DNA of 6,651 nt from Nitrospira sp. (GCA_024998705.1 JACOEF010000159.1:1-6651); one strand, 5' to 3'; counted from the stretch's first letter, positions 1-5,843 are shown. The notes: a model not told the origin generated them from the sequence alone. Numbers and translations: made by a program.

Positions 1-237
1 CAATTTGTGGCGCAACACCAACCGAATCGGGTGATCCGCGATATTCCCCGCCGGCAGACGCAGGCGCAGCGGCCGTCGTTGGCGGAGCTGTTTCAGCGGC
101 AGCGCGATCCGGATCAGGTGATCCATCAGGCCTATCGGCAGTACGGGTATCGGTTGGCCGAGATTGCGGACCATCTGGGGGTCCATGCCGCCACGGTGAG
201 CCGCCGATTGAAGCGGGCGGAGGATGTGCATGTTTGA
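1..237 (+). CDS. C-terminal end of a Y1/RAYT-type (REP-associated) transposase, 5' partial
   Basis: The frame is open at the left edge, so the start and the catalytic HUH/tyrosine domain lie outside the window; 78 residues and the stop are visible. The piece RRQTQAQRPSLAELFQ, then a short charged linker, then a helix-turn-helix (YRLAEIADHLGVHAATVSRR, about residues 48-67) matches the tail found in REP-associated tyrosine transposases, where it is thought to help recognise DNA. These single-strand transposases handle hairpin-type elements such as REPs. The stop is followed without a gap by a candidate element-end motif (238-254), and a strong inverted repeat lies about 270 bases further on. 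It could instead be the C-terminus of another HTH protein, but the PSLAELF-linker-HTH arrangement is characteristic. Function is inferred from the tail alone. Confidence 0.8.
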   Translation, partial: QFVAQHQPNRVIRDIPRRQTQAQRPSLAELFQRQRDPDQVIHQAYRQYGYRLAEIADHLGVHAATVSRRLKRAEDVHV

Positions 238-254
238 TTACAAGACCTGACCCC
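238..254. mobile_element. Candidate end motif of the RAYT-type element
   Basis: The bases TTACAAGACCTGACCCC follow the transposase stop directly. Read on the minus strand this is GGGGTCAGGTCTTG, a motif I recall flanking many transposases of this type; that recollection could not be checked here. It lies 7 bases from the point where the antisense IS3 OrfA remnant loses its reading frame, so it plausibly marks the boundary between the two elements. No second copy was seen in the window. Confidence 0.45.
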
Positions 255-260
255 TAATAC

Positions 261-425
261 TCACGAAGTGCACCAACGATACAACACATGGTCCGGAAGC
301 CTCACTCCCCGGACCGCCTGGGTCGCGGGATGTGTTGACTCACGCACCAACCGCATCGCCTCCAACTTCCAGGCCTCGATAGGCTGTCGTCGTGTGGCTG
401 TTGCCATGCGACTCTCAGATTTCAT
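261..425 (-). pseudogene. IS3-type transposase OrfA, N-terminal remnant
   Basis: Read on the minus strand from ATG at 425, a 54-residue peptide contains RQPIEAWKLEAMRLVRES followed by LPDHVLYRW. This matches the DNA-binding helix-turn-helix half of IS3-family OrfA, whose usual pattern is F-K-EAV-LV-ESG, a variable segment, then GI-hydrophobic-LYRW. A full OrfA is about 90-100 residues with a leucine-zipper second half; here the frame ends in CTS and a TGA right after the LYRW motif, so the coiled coil and all of OrfB are missing. The break lies beside the RAYT end motif, so a later insertion or deletion probably removed the rest. The purine-rich GGAAGAGGAAG tract just upstream of the ATG could act as a ribosome binding site. 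The fragment cannot be a working transposase. Confidence 0.65.
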
Positions 426-445
426 CTTCCTCTTCCTCTTCCTTC
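426..445. repeat. Short polypyrimidine repeat (CTTCCT units)
   Basis: CTTCCTCTTCCTCTTCCTTC is a near-perfect hexamer repeat of about three units. On the opposite strand it gives the purine-rich stretch ahead of the OrfA remnant. It also makes an overlapping plus-strand frame look hydrophobic (repeated FLFLF), which should not be taken as a membrane protein. Confidence 0.6.
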
Positions 446-504
446 TGAGCTGTCTGGTACATCCGGCCACCTCCTTCCTTCTCTCAGCGTCGTTATTCTA
501 CGGA

Positions 505-572
505 TCGTCACGATAGGCGACGACGGCGTCGCGATTTCTCGCGACGCCGTCACGGTCGACGAGGCGTGACGA
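505..572. repeat. Long imperfect hairpin with a perfect 13-bp core
   Basis: The core arms GACGGCGTCGCGA (522-534) and TCGCGACGCCGTC (539-551) are perfect reverse complements around a four-base loop TTTC. Further out, TCGTCACG (505-512) pairs perfectly with CGTGACGA (565-572), giving a 68-base cruciform or stem-loop with an asymmetric interior loop. No T-run follows on either strand, so this is not a typical intrinsic terminator. Its position between a RAYT-type transposase tail and hpnR suggests a REP-like element, but a second copy would be needed to support that. An operator or mRNA-end structure are alternatives. Confidence 0.75.
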
Positions 573-887
573 CAGGCTTACGCGCCCCAATCGGCTGCTC
601 ATCAGGCGAGAATTGTTGATATTCCCGCGCTTTCTCGTCGACGGCCGGTGGCGGTCCTTCCAGGCATCTAGTTTGCTTAGAGACGGCGTAGTTCATGAAT
701 TCGTAGTCGCGAGAACCACGAAGCCGGCGCCGCAGGCCGAAACACGACGGAGGATGCTGACTGAGGCATGGGTGTGCCGTGAGCTGACGACGTGCGACGA
801 GACTGAACGATGGCCTGTGCGTTTCATCAGATGAGGTCGGCAGAGGGAGTGGTCGACTTTGGATATCAGCCGGAATGTTGCCTGGAA

Positions 888-904
888 AGGAAGGTGGTGA
901 TCGC
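888..904 (+). promoter_or_regulatory. Ribosome binding site that sets the hpnR start
   Basis: AAGGTGGTGA (891-900) matches the anti-Shine-Dalgarno complement AAGGAGGTGA at nine of ten positions and stands four bases before ATG 905. The alternative in-frame ATG at 875 would put this sequence inside the coding region and add ten residues not typical of the family. Confidence 0.8.
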
Positions 905-2449
905 ATGAAAGTACTGGCGGTGCATCCGGGTCCTCTGATGTATACCAAGATCTACTTGAGGCTTGAACCATTGGGGCTGGAACTGGTCGCGCAGGCTATT
1001 CGCACGGCCGGCCATGACGTGCGGATGATTGATCTGCAGGCGGAGACTGAGCAGGATTATGTGAGGTTGATCGAGGAATGGAGGCCTGATGCGATTGGCT
1101 TCTCCTGCAACTACTTGCCCAACGTGCCCGAGGTCATCGACTTGGCCAAACTGACGAAAGCGCGGCTCCCTCGCAGCGCCGTGTTTGTGGGCGGCCACAG
1201 TGCTTCATTCGTGGCTCACGAAATACTTGAACACAGTCAGGGGGCCATTGATTGTGTCGTCAAAGGAGAAGGTGAAGGCATTGTGGCAAGGTTGCTGGCG
1301 GCCTTCGAGCACGACCCTCACGCGGTGTCGACTCTGCCGGGCTGTGTGACGCGAGCCGGTGAAGGGCCTCCGCCACAGTTTGTCGAGACTCTGGACGGCC
1401 CGGGGCCGGCCCGTGACCTGCTCCGGCATCGGCGCAAATATTTTATCGGTGTGTTGGATCCCTGTGCCTCGATTGAATTTACGCGCGGCTGTCCCTGGGA
1501 TTGTTCGTTCTGCAGCGCCTGGACCTTTTATGGACGAAGTTATCGGGCGGTCAGTACGGAGAAGATCATTGACGATCTGCTCTGGATCAAGGAACCTGGC
1601 GTCTTTATCGTCGACGATGTGGCCTTCATCCAGGCTGAGCATGGGATGGCCATCGGCGAAGCGATCGCGAGGCACGGCATTCAGAAACAGTACTACCTGG
1701 AGACGCGTGGGGACGTGCTGCTTCGGAACAAGGATGTGTTTCGGTTTTGGAAGACGCTGGGGTTGAAATATATGTTTTTGGGCATTGAAGCGATTGACGA
1801 GGAGGGCCTCAAGCAACATCGCAAGCGCATTTCGCTGGGGAGAAATTTCGAAGCCTTGGAGTTTGCCCGCTCGCTGGGTATCACGGTTGCGATCAATTTA
1901 ATTGCCGATCCGGAGTGGGATCGACAGCGTTTCGAAACGGTCAGGCAGTGGTGTTTGGAGATCCCTGAAATCGTCAACATCAGTGTCAATACGCCGTATC
2001 CCGGCACGGAAAGTTGGGTCACGGAGTCGCGAAAAATCCAGACGCGTGATTACCGGCTGTACGATATTCAACACGCGGTGTTGCCGACGAAATTGCCTCT
2101 GCCTGAGTTTTCTGAAGAACTGGTCAAGACCCAACGCATCCTCAACACCAAACACCTGGGCTGGGCGGCGCTCAAGTCGACGGCGACGATTGCCGCCGGG
2201 CATGTGCTGCGAGGCCAAACCAATTTTCTGAAGATGCTCTGGAAATTTAACAGTGTCTATAACCCGGCGTTGCAGCTTGCCGATCATGCACGCCCCGTCA
2301 CGTATGAAATGGCCCTCCCTCGTGCCCGGACGAAGCCCCTCAGCCCGGCGCTCTTGTATATCCATCCGGCTCGTGGCCGGCAAGGACGCCGCCTCGATGA
2401 GGCGACGGAACGGTTCGTGGACGACACAAGGATGGGACGGATGGCGTGA
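905..2449 (+). CDS. hpnR: Hopanoid C-3 methylase, B12-dependent radical SAM enzyme
   Basis: A 514-residue protein that I recognise as HpnR, which adds a methyl group at C-3 of the hopanoid A ring using S-adenosylmethionine, cobalamin and a [4Fe-4S] cluster, giving 3-methylhopanoids. The start MKVLAVHPGPLMYTKIYLRL is characteristic. Residues 1-140 form the cobalamin-binding Rossmann domain (VGGHSAS at 95-101, VVKGEGE at 118-124); the classical DxHxxG lower-ligand motif is absent. The radical SAM barrel follows, with the cluster motif CPWDCSFC (Cys196, Cys200, Cys203), the preceding EFTRG, and VDDVAF at 236-241. A helical C-terminal domain runs from about 385 to the end, finishing in a basic tail. 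Length fits the family. Start 905 is chosen for its strong ribosome binding site. The gene appears intact. The closest alternative, another B12-radical SAM methylase such as the C-2 enzyme HpnP, is less likely given the N-terminus. Confidence 0.92.
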   Translation: MKVLAVHPGPLMYTKIYLRLEPLGLELVAQAIRTAGHDVRMIDLQAETEQDYVRLIEEWRPDAIGFSCNYLPNVPEVIDLAKLTKARLPRSAVFVGGHSASFVAHEILEHSQGAIDCVVKGEGEGIVARLLAAFEHDPHAVSTLPGCVTRAGEGPPPQFVETLDGPGPARDLLRHRRKYFIGVLDPCASIEFTRGCPWDCSFCSAWTFYGRSYRAVSTEKIIDDLLWIKEPGVFIVDDVAFIQAEHGMAIGEAIARHGIQKQYYLETRGDVLLRNKDVFRFWKTLGLKYMFLGIEAIDEEGLKQHRKRISLGRNFEALEFARSLGITVAINLIADPEWDRQRFETVRQWCLEIPEIVNISVNTPYPGTESWVTESRKIQTRDYRLYDIQHAVLPTKLPLPEFSEELVKTQRILNTKHLGWAALKSTATIAAGHVLRGQTNFLKMLWKFNSVYNPALQLADHARPVTYEMALPRARTKPLSPALLYIHPARGRQGRRLDEATERFVDDTRMGRMA

Positions 2450-2601
2450 GGAGCGAGATTCGCTGAGCTCAATGTGGAGAACACAGTCGTTTCAGAATGA
2501 ACGCAGCATGTCCCGATTGCTGCTGCGTATTGGGGCATGGCGCAGTATCTGGCAAGAGGCCGGTCGTGGGGCGAATCCCATTGTGGACGCCATTCCAAGA
2601 G

Positions 2602-2632
2602 GGGCCCGTGTAGGCTGAGGCCGAGCGGGCCC
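2602..2632 (+). repeat. Hairpin in the hpnR-transaldolase-like intergenic region
   Basis: GGGCCCG (2602-2608) pairs with CGGGCCC (2626-2632), with a possible inner stem GGC/GCC (2613-2615 with 2620-2622) around TGAG. It ends 28 bases before the ribosome binding site of the downstream gene and has no T-run, so it is more like an mRNA processing, stability or attenuation structure than a strong terminator. Function is inferred. Confidence 0.5.
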
Positions 2633-2660
2633 ACTTGCTGGAAATATGGATATTTCTCAC

Positions 2661-2672
2661 GGAGGTGACTGC
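2661..2672 (+). promoter_or_regulatory. Ribosome binding site that sets the transaldolase-like start
   Basis: GGAGGTGA (2661-2668) is a perfect Shine-Dalgarno core four bases before ATG 2673, the same spacing as at hpnR. It rules against the in-frame ATG at 2646, which lies upstream of it. Confidence 0.85.
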
Positions 2673-3917
2673 ATGAACGTCTCGTACAACCAGGTCATGG
2701 ATCCGATCCCGGCGCGTCGCCCGCTCGACCAAGCCATCTGGCTGGATTCCATCGAACGGGACTTCCTAAACAGTGGTGCACTCAGACGGTTGATTTTCGA
2801 TGAAGGATTGTGCGGCGTGACGTGTAAGCATCCCATCTTTTCGAAAGCCATCAGTAGCAGTGTGGACTATGCCGAGGCCCTGGCGGCACTCGGGCAAAAG
2901 CCTGGCCTGGACGCGAAGGCCCGTTACCAACGACTGGCCATCGAGGATATTCAAACCGTGGCCGATTGCCTGCAGCCGGTCTATGCGCGAACGAAGCGGC
3001 GAGATGGCTACGTCAGTTTCGAGGTTTCGCCTGGCCTGGCGCGAGATGCCAGAGGCATGTTCGATGAGGCGCGACGTCTCTGGGACGCCGTCGGGCGGGA
3101 CAATCTCATGATTACGGTGCCGGCCACGCCGGAAGGAATCCCGGTGATTACACGCCTTCTTAGCAAGGGGATCAATGTCAACGTGACCCTGATCTTCTCG
3201 CAGGAGACCTATGCACGCGTGGCTGAAGCCTATCTTCTGGGTTTGGAGCAACGGGCGGCACGAGGGCGCACCATAGAAAGCGTGGCAAGTGTGGCCAGCG
3301 TATGTGTCAGCGCTCTTGATGAGGCGGCAGATACGGCGATATCCGTCTATCTTGCGAGTTCGATACAGGCGGCGGAGTGGGCGCTGTTCAAGAGTCTCCG
3401 AGGGAACATCGCCCTCGCGAACGCCACGCTGATCTATCACACGTATCAGACACTCTTCTCCGGCCCACGCTGGGACGCACTGGTTCAACGTGGAGCGATG
3501 CCCCAGCGGGTGCTCTGGGCCAGTACGGGCACGACAGAGTTCAGGTATCGTGACATGAAATGTGCGGAATCCCTCATCGGCCCGGACACGGTTACTGCGG
3601 TTCCCCCGTCGATCTTCGAGGCGTTTCGCGATCGCGAGCGTCCTGCCAACCAACTCAGCGATGGTGTCGAGCATGCGAAGGTGGTCTTGCGCGCGTTCGC
3701 CCAAACCGGGGCGTCGCTCACGGAGATCACTGACCGACTGATGGAGGAGGAGTTGCGGGGACTCAAGAAGGCGTTCGATCAACTCTTGGTCGCAGTCGAA
3801 CGTCAATCCAATGTGGGCGAGCCCGTTCAACCGAAAGGACCTCTGAGCTATTCCTCGCGCTTCGTACGCGATAGAGAAAGGACCGCAGCCTGTCTTTCCT
3901 CGGAAGTGGCCCGGTGA
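2673..3917 (+). CDS. Transaldolase-family protein lacking the catalytic lysine
   Basis: The 414-residue product aligns throughout with the long (mycobacterial/cyanobacterial type) transaldolases: IWLDSIERDFLNSG (22-35), EVSPGLA (117-123), VPATPEGIP (149-157), GINVNVTLIFS (166-176), SVASVCVS (206-213), GPRWDAL (264-270), LIGPDTV (301-307). Transaldolases move a dihydroxyacetone unit between sugar phosphates through a lysine Schiff base. Compared with E. coli TalB, Asp17, Glu96, Asn154 and Ser176 are kept (Asp25, Glu117, Asn170, Ser209). However, Lys132 is Thr148 (MITVPAT for MIKVPAT), Asn35 is Lys52 (GVTCKHPIF for GVTSNPTIF) and phosphate-binding Arg181 is Ala214. The usual STGTK lysine is also Thr288. 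A tail of about 38 residues (377-414) exceeds the usual family length. The long uninterrupted frame argues against a dead gene. Normal transaldolase activity is unlikely; a different reaction or a non-catalytic role is inferred. It follows hpnR by 223 bases on the same strand. Confidence 0.88.
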   Translation: MNVSYNQVMDPIPARRPLDQAIWLDSIERDFLNSGALRRLIFDEGLCGVTCKHPIFSKAISSSVDYAEALAALGQKPGLDAKARYQRLAIEDIQTVADCLQPVYARTKRRDGYVSFEVSPGLARDARGMFDEARRLWDAVGRDNLMITVPATPEGIPVITRLLSKGINVNVTLIFSQETYARVAEAYLLGLEQRAARGRTIESVASVASVCVSALDEAADTAISVYLASSIQAAEWALFKSLRGNIALANATLIYHTYQTLFSGPRWDALVQRGAMPQRVLWASTGTTEFRYRDMKCAESLIGPDTVTAVPPSIFEAFRDRERPANQLSDGVEHAKVVLRAFAQTGASLTEITDRLMEEELRGLKKAFDQLLVAVERQSNVGEPVQPKGPLSYSSRFVRDRERTAACLSSEVAR

Positions 3918-4693
3918 AGCCGACGACCGTCGTCACGGCCAGGGCCTGTTCCTGCCGGAGTGCGTAGGTCCTTCCCATCTTTGGGACCACGATGTTTTGA
4001 TGGTCGTTCGAATGGACGCGGGCGAAGACCATGCGTCACGTGCCCCAGGGAGCGAGGACAGCCAGGCCGGGGTGAAATCATCTCGCGCATGATTAGCCTC
4101 CGGGTTCATGAGTACGTCATACGCAGTGCTGTTGAAACCGGTTACAGTTCAGACAGACGGTCCCTCTTCAAAGGCGCTTGTCACATCCAGGGCATCTCAT
4201 GCCATCGGGTGTCGCTTCAGCAAGACGTCGTACTCGTACCTAAGAATGGATTCACGCGTACAAATTCTTTGAGTATTTCCGCCCACGTGTCACAGTGCGG
4301 AAATGCTCGGATGCGCTGCAATGAACTCGCGGGTCTCCAGCAGGACCGCTCCCAACCGCCGTTCGAATCCCACCTATTGAGCATCGAGCAAGGGCGTCTG
4401 GATTCTGGCCGATGACCTACGATTTGCAGTTTTCTCGGCTCGCGTGATCTGTCCAATGGAGTTCCATGCGGGCTGAATGTGGCGATATAGATTCCATCGC
4501 TTCTCAATTCGCAACCTCCTCTCGATAGGCGACACGTTATTGGCCAATTCAAGGAGGCAAGACGTTGATCCTGCTTTCCTTCGCCTGTGTCTGCATAGTG
4601 CGGCCGCCGATCCCTACCACTCTTCATGAGGGATGTTCCGCAGTACATATCAGGATCAGGAGGACATACAGTTCCACCTAGAGGGGGCTATAT
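3918..4693. other. 776-base region without a supported gene
   Basis: Open frames exist on both strands (for example minus 4648-4217 and plus 3960-4415) but none has a family motif or good ribosome binding site. Minus-strand fragments hint at decayed coding sequence: around 4275-4198 a frame ends in ILRYEYDVLLKRHPMA and its stop overlaps, in an ATGA, a start giving MRCPGCDKRL, a stop, then a CLNC motif. An 8-bp inverted repeat ATTTCCGC/GCGGAAAT sits at 4275-4282 and 4297-4304. A weak 5-bp stem follows the preceding gene at 3922-3934. I see no clear terminator or promoter. Confidence 0.5.
4275..4304. repeat. 8-bp inverted repeat in the gene-poor region
   Basis: ATTTCCGC (4275-4282) and GCGGAAAT (4297-4304) are perfect reverse complements separated by 14 bases that contain CACGTG. 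It could be an operator for a dimeric regulator or the remnant of a terminator. There is no T-run and no adjacent intact gene, so the role is unknown. Confidence 0.4.
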
Positions 4694-5322
4694 ATGAGTC
4701 CTATCGCTGCTCCACCGACTCCGCAATTTCAGCTCATCACGATCGATCGTCGCCCAGTGGATTCTCACAGCTCCTGCAAGGTTCACCGCTCCGCCAACCC
4801 AGTTCCGACAACACGTCACACCTATCGCATGATCGTCTTGGCATCGGTGCATGCCTACATCGCGATTCATCTGACTTCCTGGCACGTCTTCGGCATTGAG
4901 ATCTGGGGCAAGACGGCGATGATGGGAGTGCCCTCTCTCGCCAAGGGGACCTTTAACGCGGCGGCGATCATGGTCATTCTTATTTTAGGATCGATCTCGA
5001 TCTGGGGGCGCGGGTTCTGCGGTTGGGTCTGTCACATGCGCGGAGCCATCGAATTTGCCGACTGGATCCTGCGGAAACTCAAGGTGTGGCGCTACGTAAC
5101 GTTGCGTGAGAAAAACCTGTTGGTCAACACGCCCCATCGCTGGCTCCTGAGGGTAGGGCGCTTTTTGTATTGCTGTTGCCGGTCATCATACTCCTTCACA
5201 ACGTCGGGTTCGTTCCCAAGGTCAACGTGATGGCCCCGGTGCCGATTGCAGATTTGCCTGGTTATGAGGGCAAGGCGTTCGCGAAGACGAACCTTCTCCT
5301 CGAACCCTCGACCATTGGCTAG
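4694..5322 (+). pseudogene. NapH-like membrane 4Fe-4S protein, frameshifted and apparently truncated
   Basis: From ATG 4694, behind the good ribosome binding site GAGGGG (4681-4686), the product has a soluble N-terminus, a membrane segment at about 45-64, another at about 88-104, and WGRGFCGWVCHMRGAIEFAD with Cys109 and Cys113. This is the cysteine-rich loop typical of polyferredoxin-like membrane proteins of the NapH/NosR kind, which pass electrons across or along the inner membrane. At about 5151-5158 the frame breaks: the original frame runs on as a cysteine/serine-rich tail to 5230, whereas the -1 frame from 5158 gives ALFVLLLPVIILLHNVGF, a proper third membrane segment, then a hydrophilic stretch to TAG at 5320-5322. 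Loss of one base, probably in the GTAGGGCG run, explains this. The repaired product of about 208 residues still ends early, just before the IS3 orfA, so the 3' part was probably lost to insertion. The exact family and electron partners are not identified. Confidence 0.72.
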
Positions 5323-5363
5323 GAAGTCCGACGATGCTGAGATGAGGCCCACGGGAGGAAATC

Positions 5364-5630
5364 ATGACGCGGAAACGTTACACGGAGGAGCAGATTATTG
5401 CAGTACTGAAGGATGCCCAAGCGGGCATTGGAATTCAGAAACTCCGCCGGAAGCACGGCATCGCGGATGCCACCTTTTATAAGTGGCGAAGGAAATTTGC
5501 CGGGCTCGATGTCAACGAGGTGAAGAAGCTCCGCCAGCTGGAAGGCGAAAACCGTCGGCTAAAACAGATGATGATGAAGCAAGCACGGGACATTCGGGCG
5601 CTGAAGGCCTCCACCGAAAAAACCTGGTAG
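5364..5630 (+). CDS. IS3-family transposase OrfA (IS407-type)
   Basis: An 88-residue protein of normal OrfA length. RYTEEQIIAVLKDAQAG (5-21) and RKHGIADATFYKWRRKFAG (29-47) form the helix-turn-helix that binds the IS ends. GLDVNEVKKLRQLEGENRRL (47-66) begins the leucine-zipper coiled coil used for dimerising and for pairing with OrfAB, and DIRALKAS completes it. The start is supported by GGGAGG six bases before the ATG. Near the stop, a run of six A followed by C (5617-5623) offers slippage into the -1 frame, where orfB begins; its phase is not the canonical X XXY YYZ register. Because orfB is destroyed, the protein could at most act as a binding or regulatory factor for related full-length copies elsewhere. 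Confidence 0.92.
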   Translation: MTRKRYTEEQIIAVLKDAQAGIGIQKLRRKHGIADATFYKWRRKFAGLDVNEVKKLRQLEGENRRLKQMMMKQARDIRALKASTEKTW

Positions 5631-5720
5631 TGCCCAAGGGAAACGAATGGCGGTGGAGCCTGTGGGGGCTAAGCATGGAGGGTCAGCCGGCTTGATTATC
5701 AAGACAGTTGCTGCCCCCGA
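5624..5720 (+). pseudogene. IS3 OrfB, decayed N-terminal start
   Basis: In the -1 frame relative to orfA the sequence reads LVVPKGNEW and stops at 5695. Shifting frame near 5640 gives KRMAVEPVGAKHG-like residues followed by SAGLIIKT, which resembles the OrfB opening (KR-AVE-L, a short segment, then S-RRAC-LI) with a base lost near 5640 and further loss in the RRAC region. No DDE catalytic core follows. It is a remnant that cannot transpose on its own. Confidence 0.5.
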
Positions 5721-5843
5721 TTAAGGGCCACATCCCCCGAGCACAGCCACGCATGCCTATGGTTGGTGATGATGCGACAGCACTTCTGACGGGACTAAGC
5801 GATAGTCGATAGAGGGGGTGGAGTGTATCAAGCTCGTCTCACG

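Larger units (their letters stand above)
446..904. other. Gene-poor spacer upstream of hpnR
   Basis: I find no supported gene here. The open frames on both strands are short, lack convincing ribosome binding sites and show no recognisable motif. The stretch holds the inverted repeat at 505-572 and, at its right end, the hpnR ribosome binding site. The hpnR promoter probably lies here, but no clear -35/-10 pair could be picked by eye. Confidence 0.5.
5323..5730 (+). mobile_element. Remnant of an IS3-family insertion sequence
   Basis: It comprises the orfA leader, an intact orfA (5364-5630), and a broken orfB start. The left end must lie between the end of the iron-sulfur gene and orfA; its exact position and any terminal inverted repeat could not be fixed because no matching right end is present. 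Some 800-900 bases of orfB expected in this family are missing. At 5708-5716 the bases GCTGCCCCC resemble the TGCCCCC core I recall from ends of IS407-group elements, suggesting a rearrangement junction. Boundaries are approximate. Confidence 0.65.

Noticed and set aside
268..516. Plus-strand frame with a hydrophobic FLFLFLLS stretch, like a small membrane protein
   Set aside because: The hydrophobicity comes from a pyrimidine repeat, there is no ribosome binding site, and the opposite strand has recognisable IS3 OrfA similarity.
550..948. Minus-strand frame of 132 codons upstream of hpnR, ending in a proline-rich tail
   Set aside because: It overlaps the hpnR start region, has no identifiable domain and no convincing ribosome binding site.
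1205..1819. Antisense open frame (204 codons) opposite hpnR
   Set aside because: It overlaps the conserved cobalamin and radical SAM domains of hpnR; a composition-driven shadow.
2472..2618. 48-codon plus-strand frame between hpnR and the transaldolase-like gene
   Set aside because: No good ribosome binding site and no recognisable motif; mentioned only as a possible leader peptide.
2766..3830. Long antisense open frame (354 codons) opposite the transaldolase-like gene
   Set aside because: It is an exact shadow of a gene with clear family homology on the plus strand, with no motif of its own.
4355..4378. GTTCGAATCC, resembling a tRNA T-arm
   Set aside because: The bases on either side of TTCGAAT (CGCCG and CCCAC) do not form a five-pair T stem, and no acceptor, D or anticodon arms fit on either strand.
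4523..4533. CGATAGGCGAC, an 11-base match to 511-521 beside the large hairpin
   Set aside because: Eleven bases without extension on either side are too short to call a dispersed repeat.
4217..4648. Minus-strand frame of 143 codons in the gene-poor region
   Set aside because: No family motif, residue use typical of a chance frame, and no ribosome binding site; treated as unsupported.
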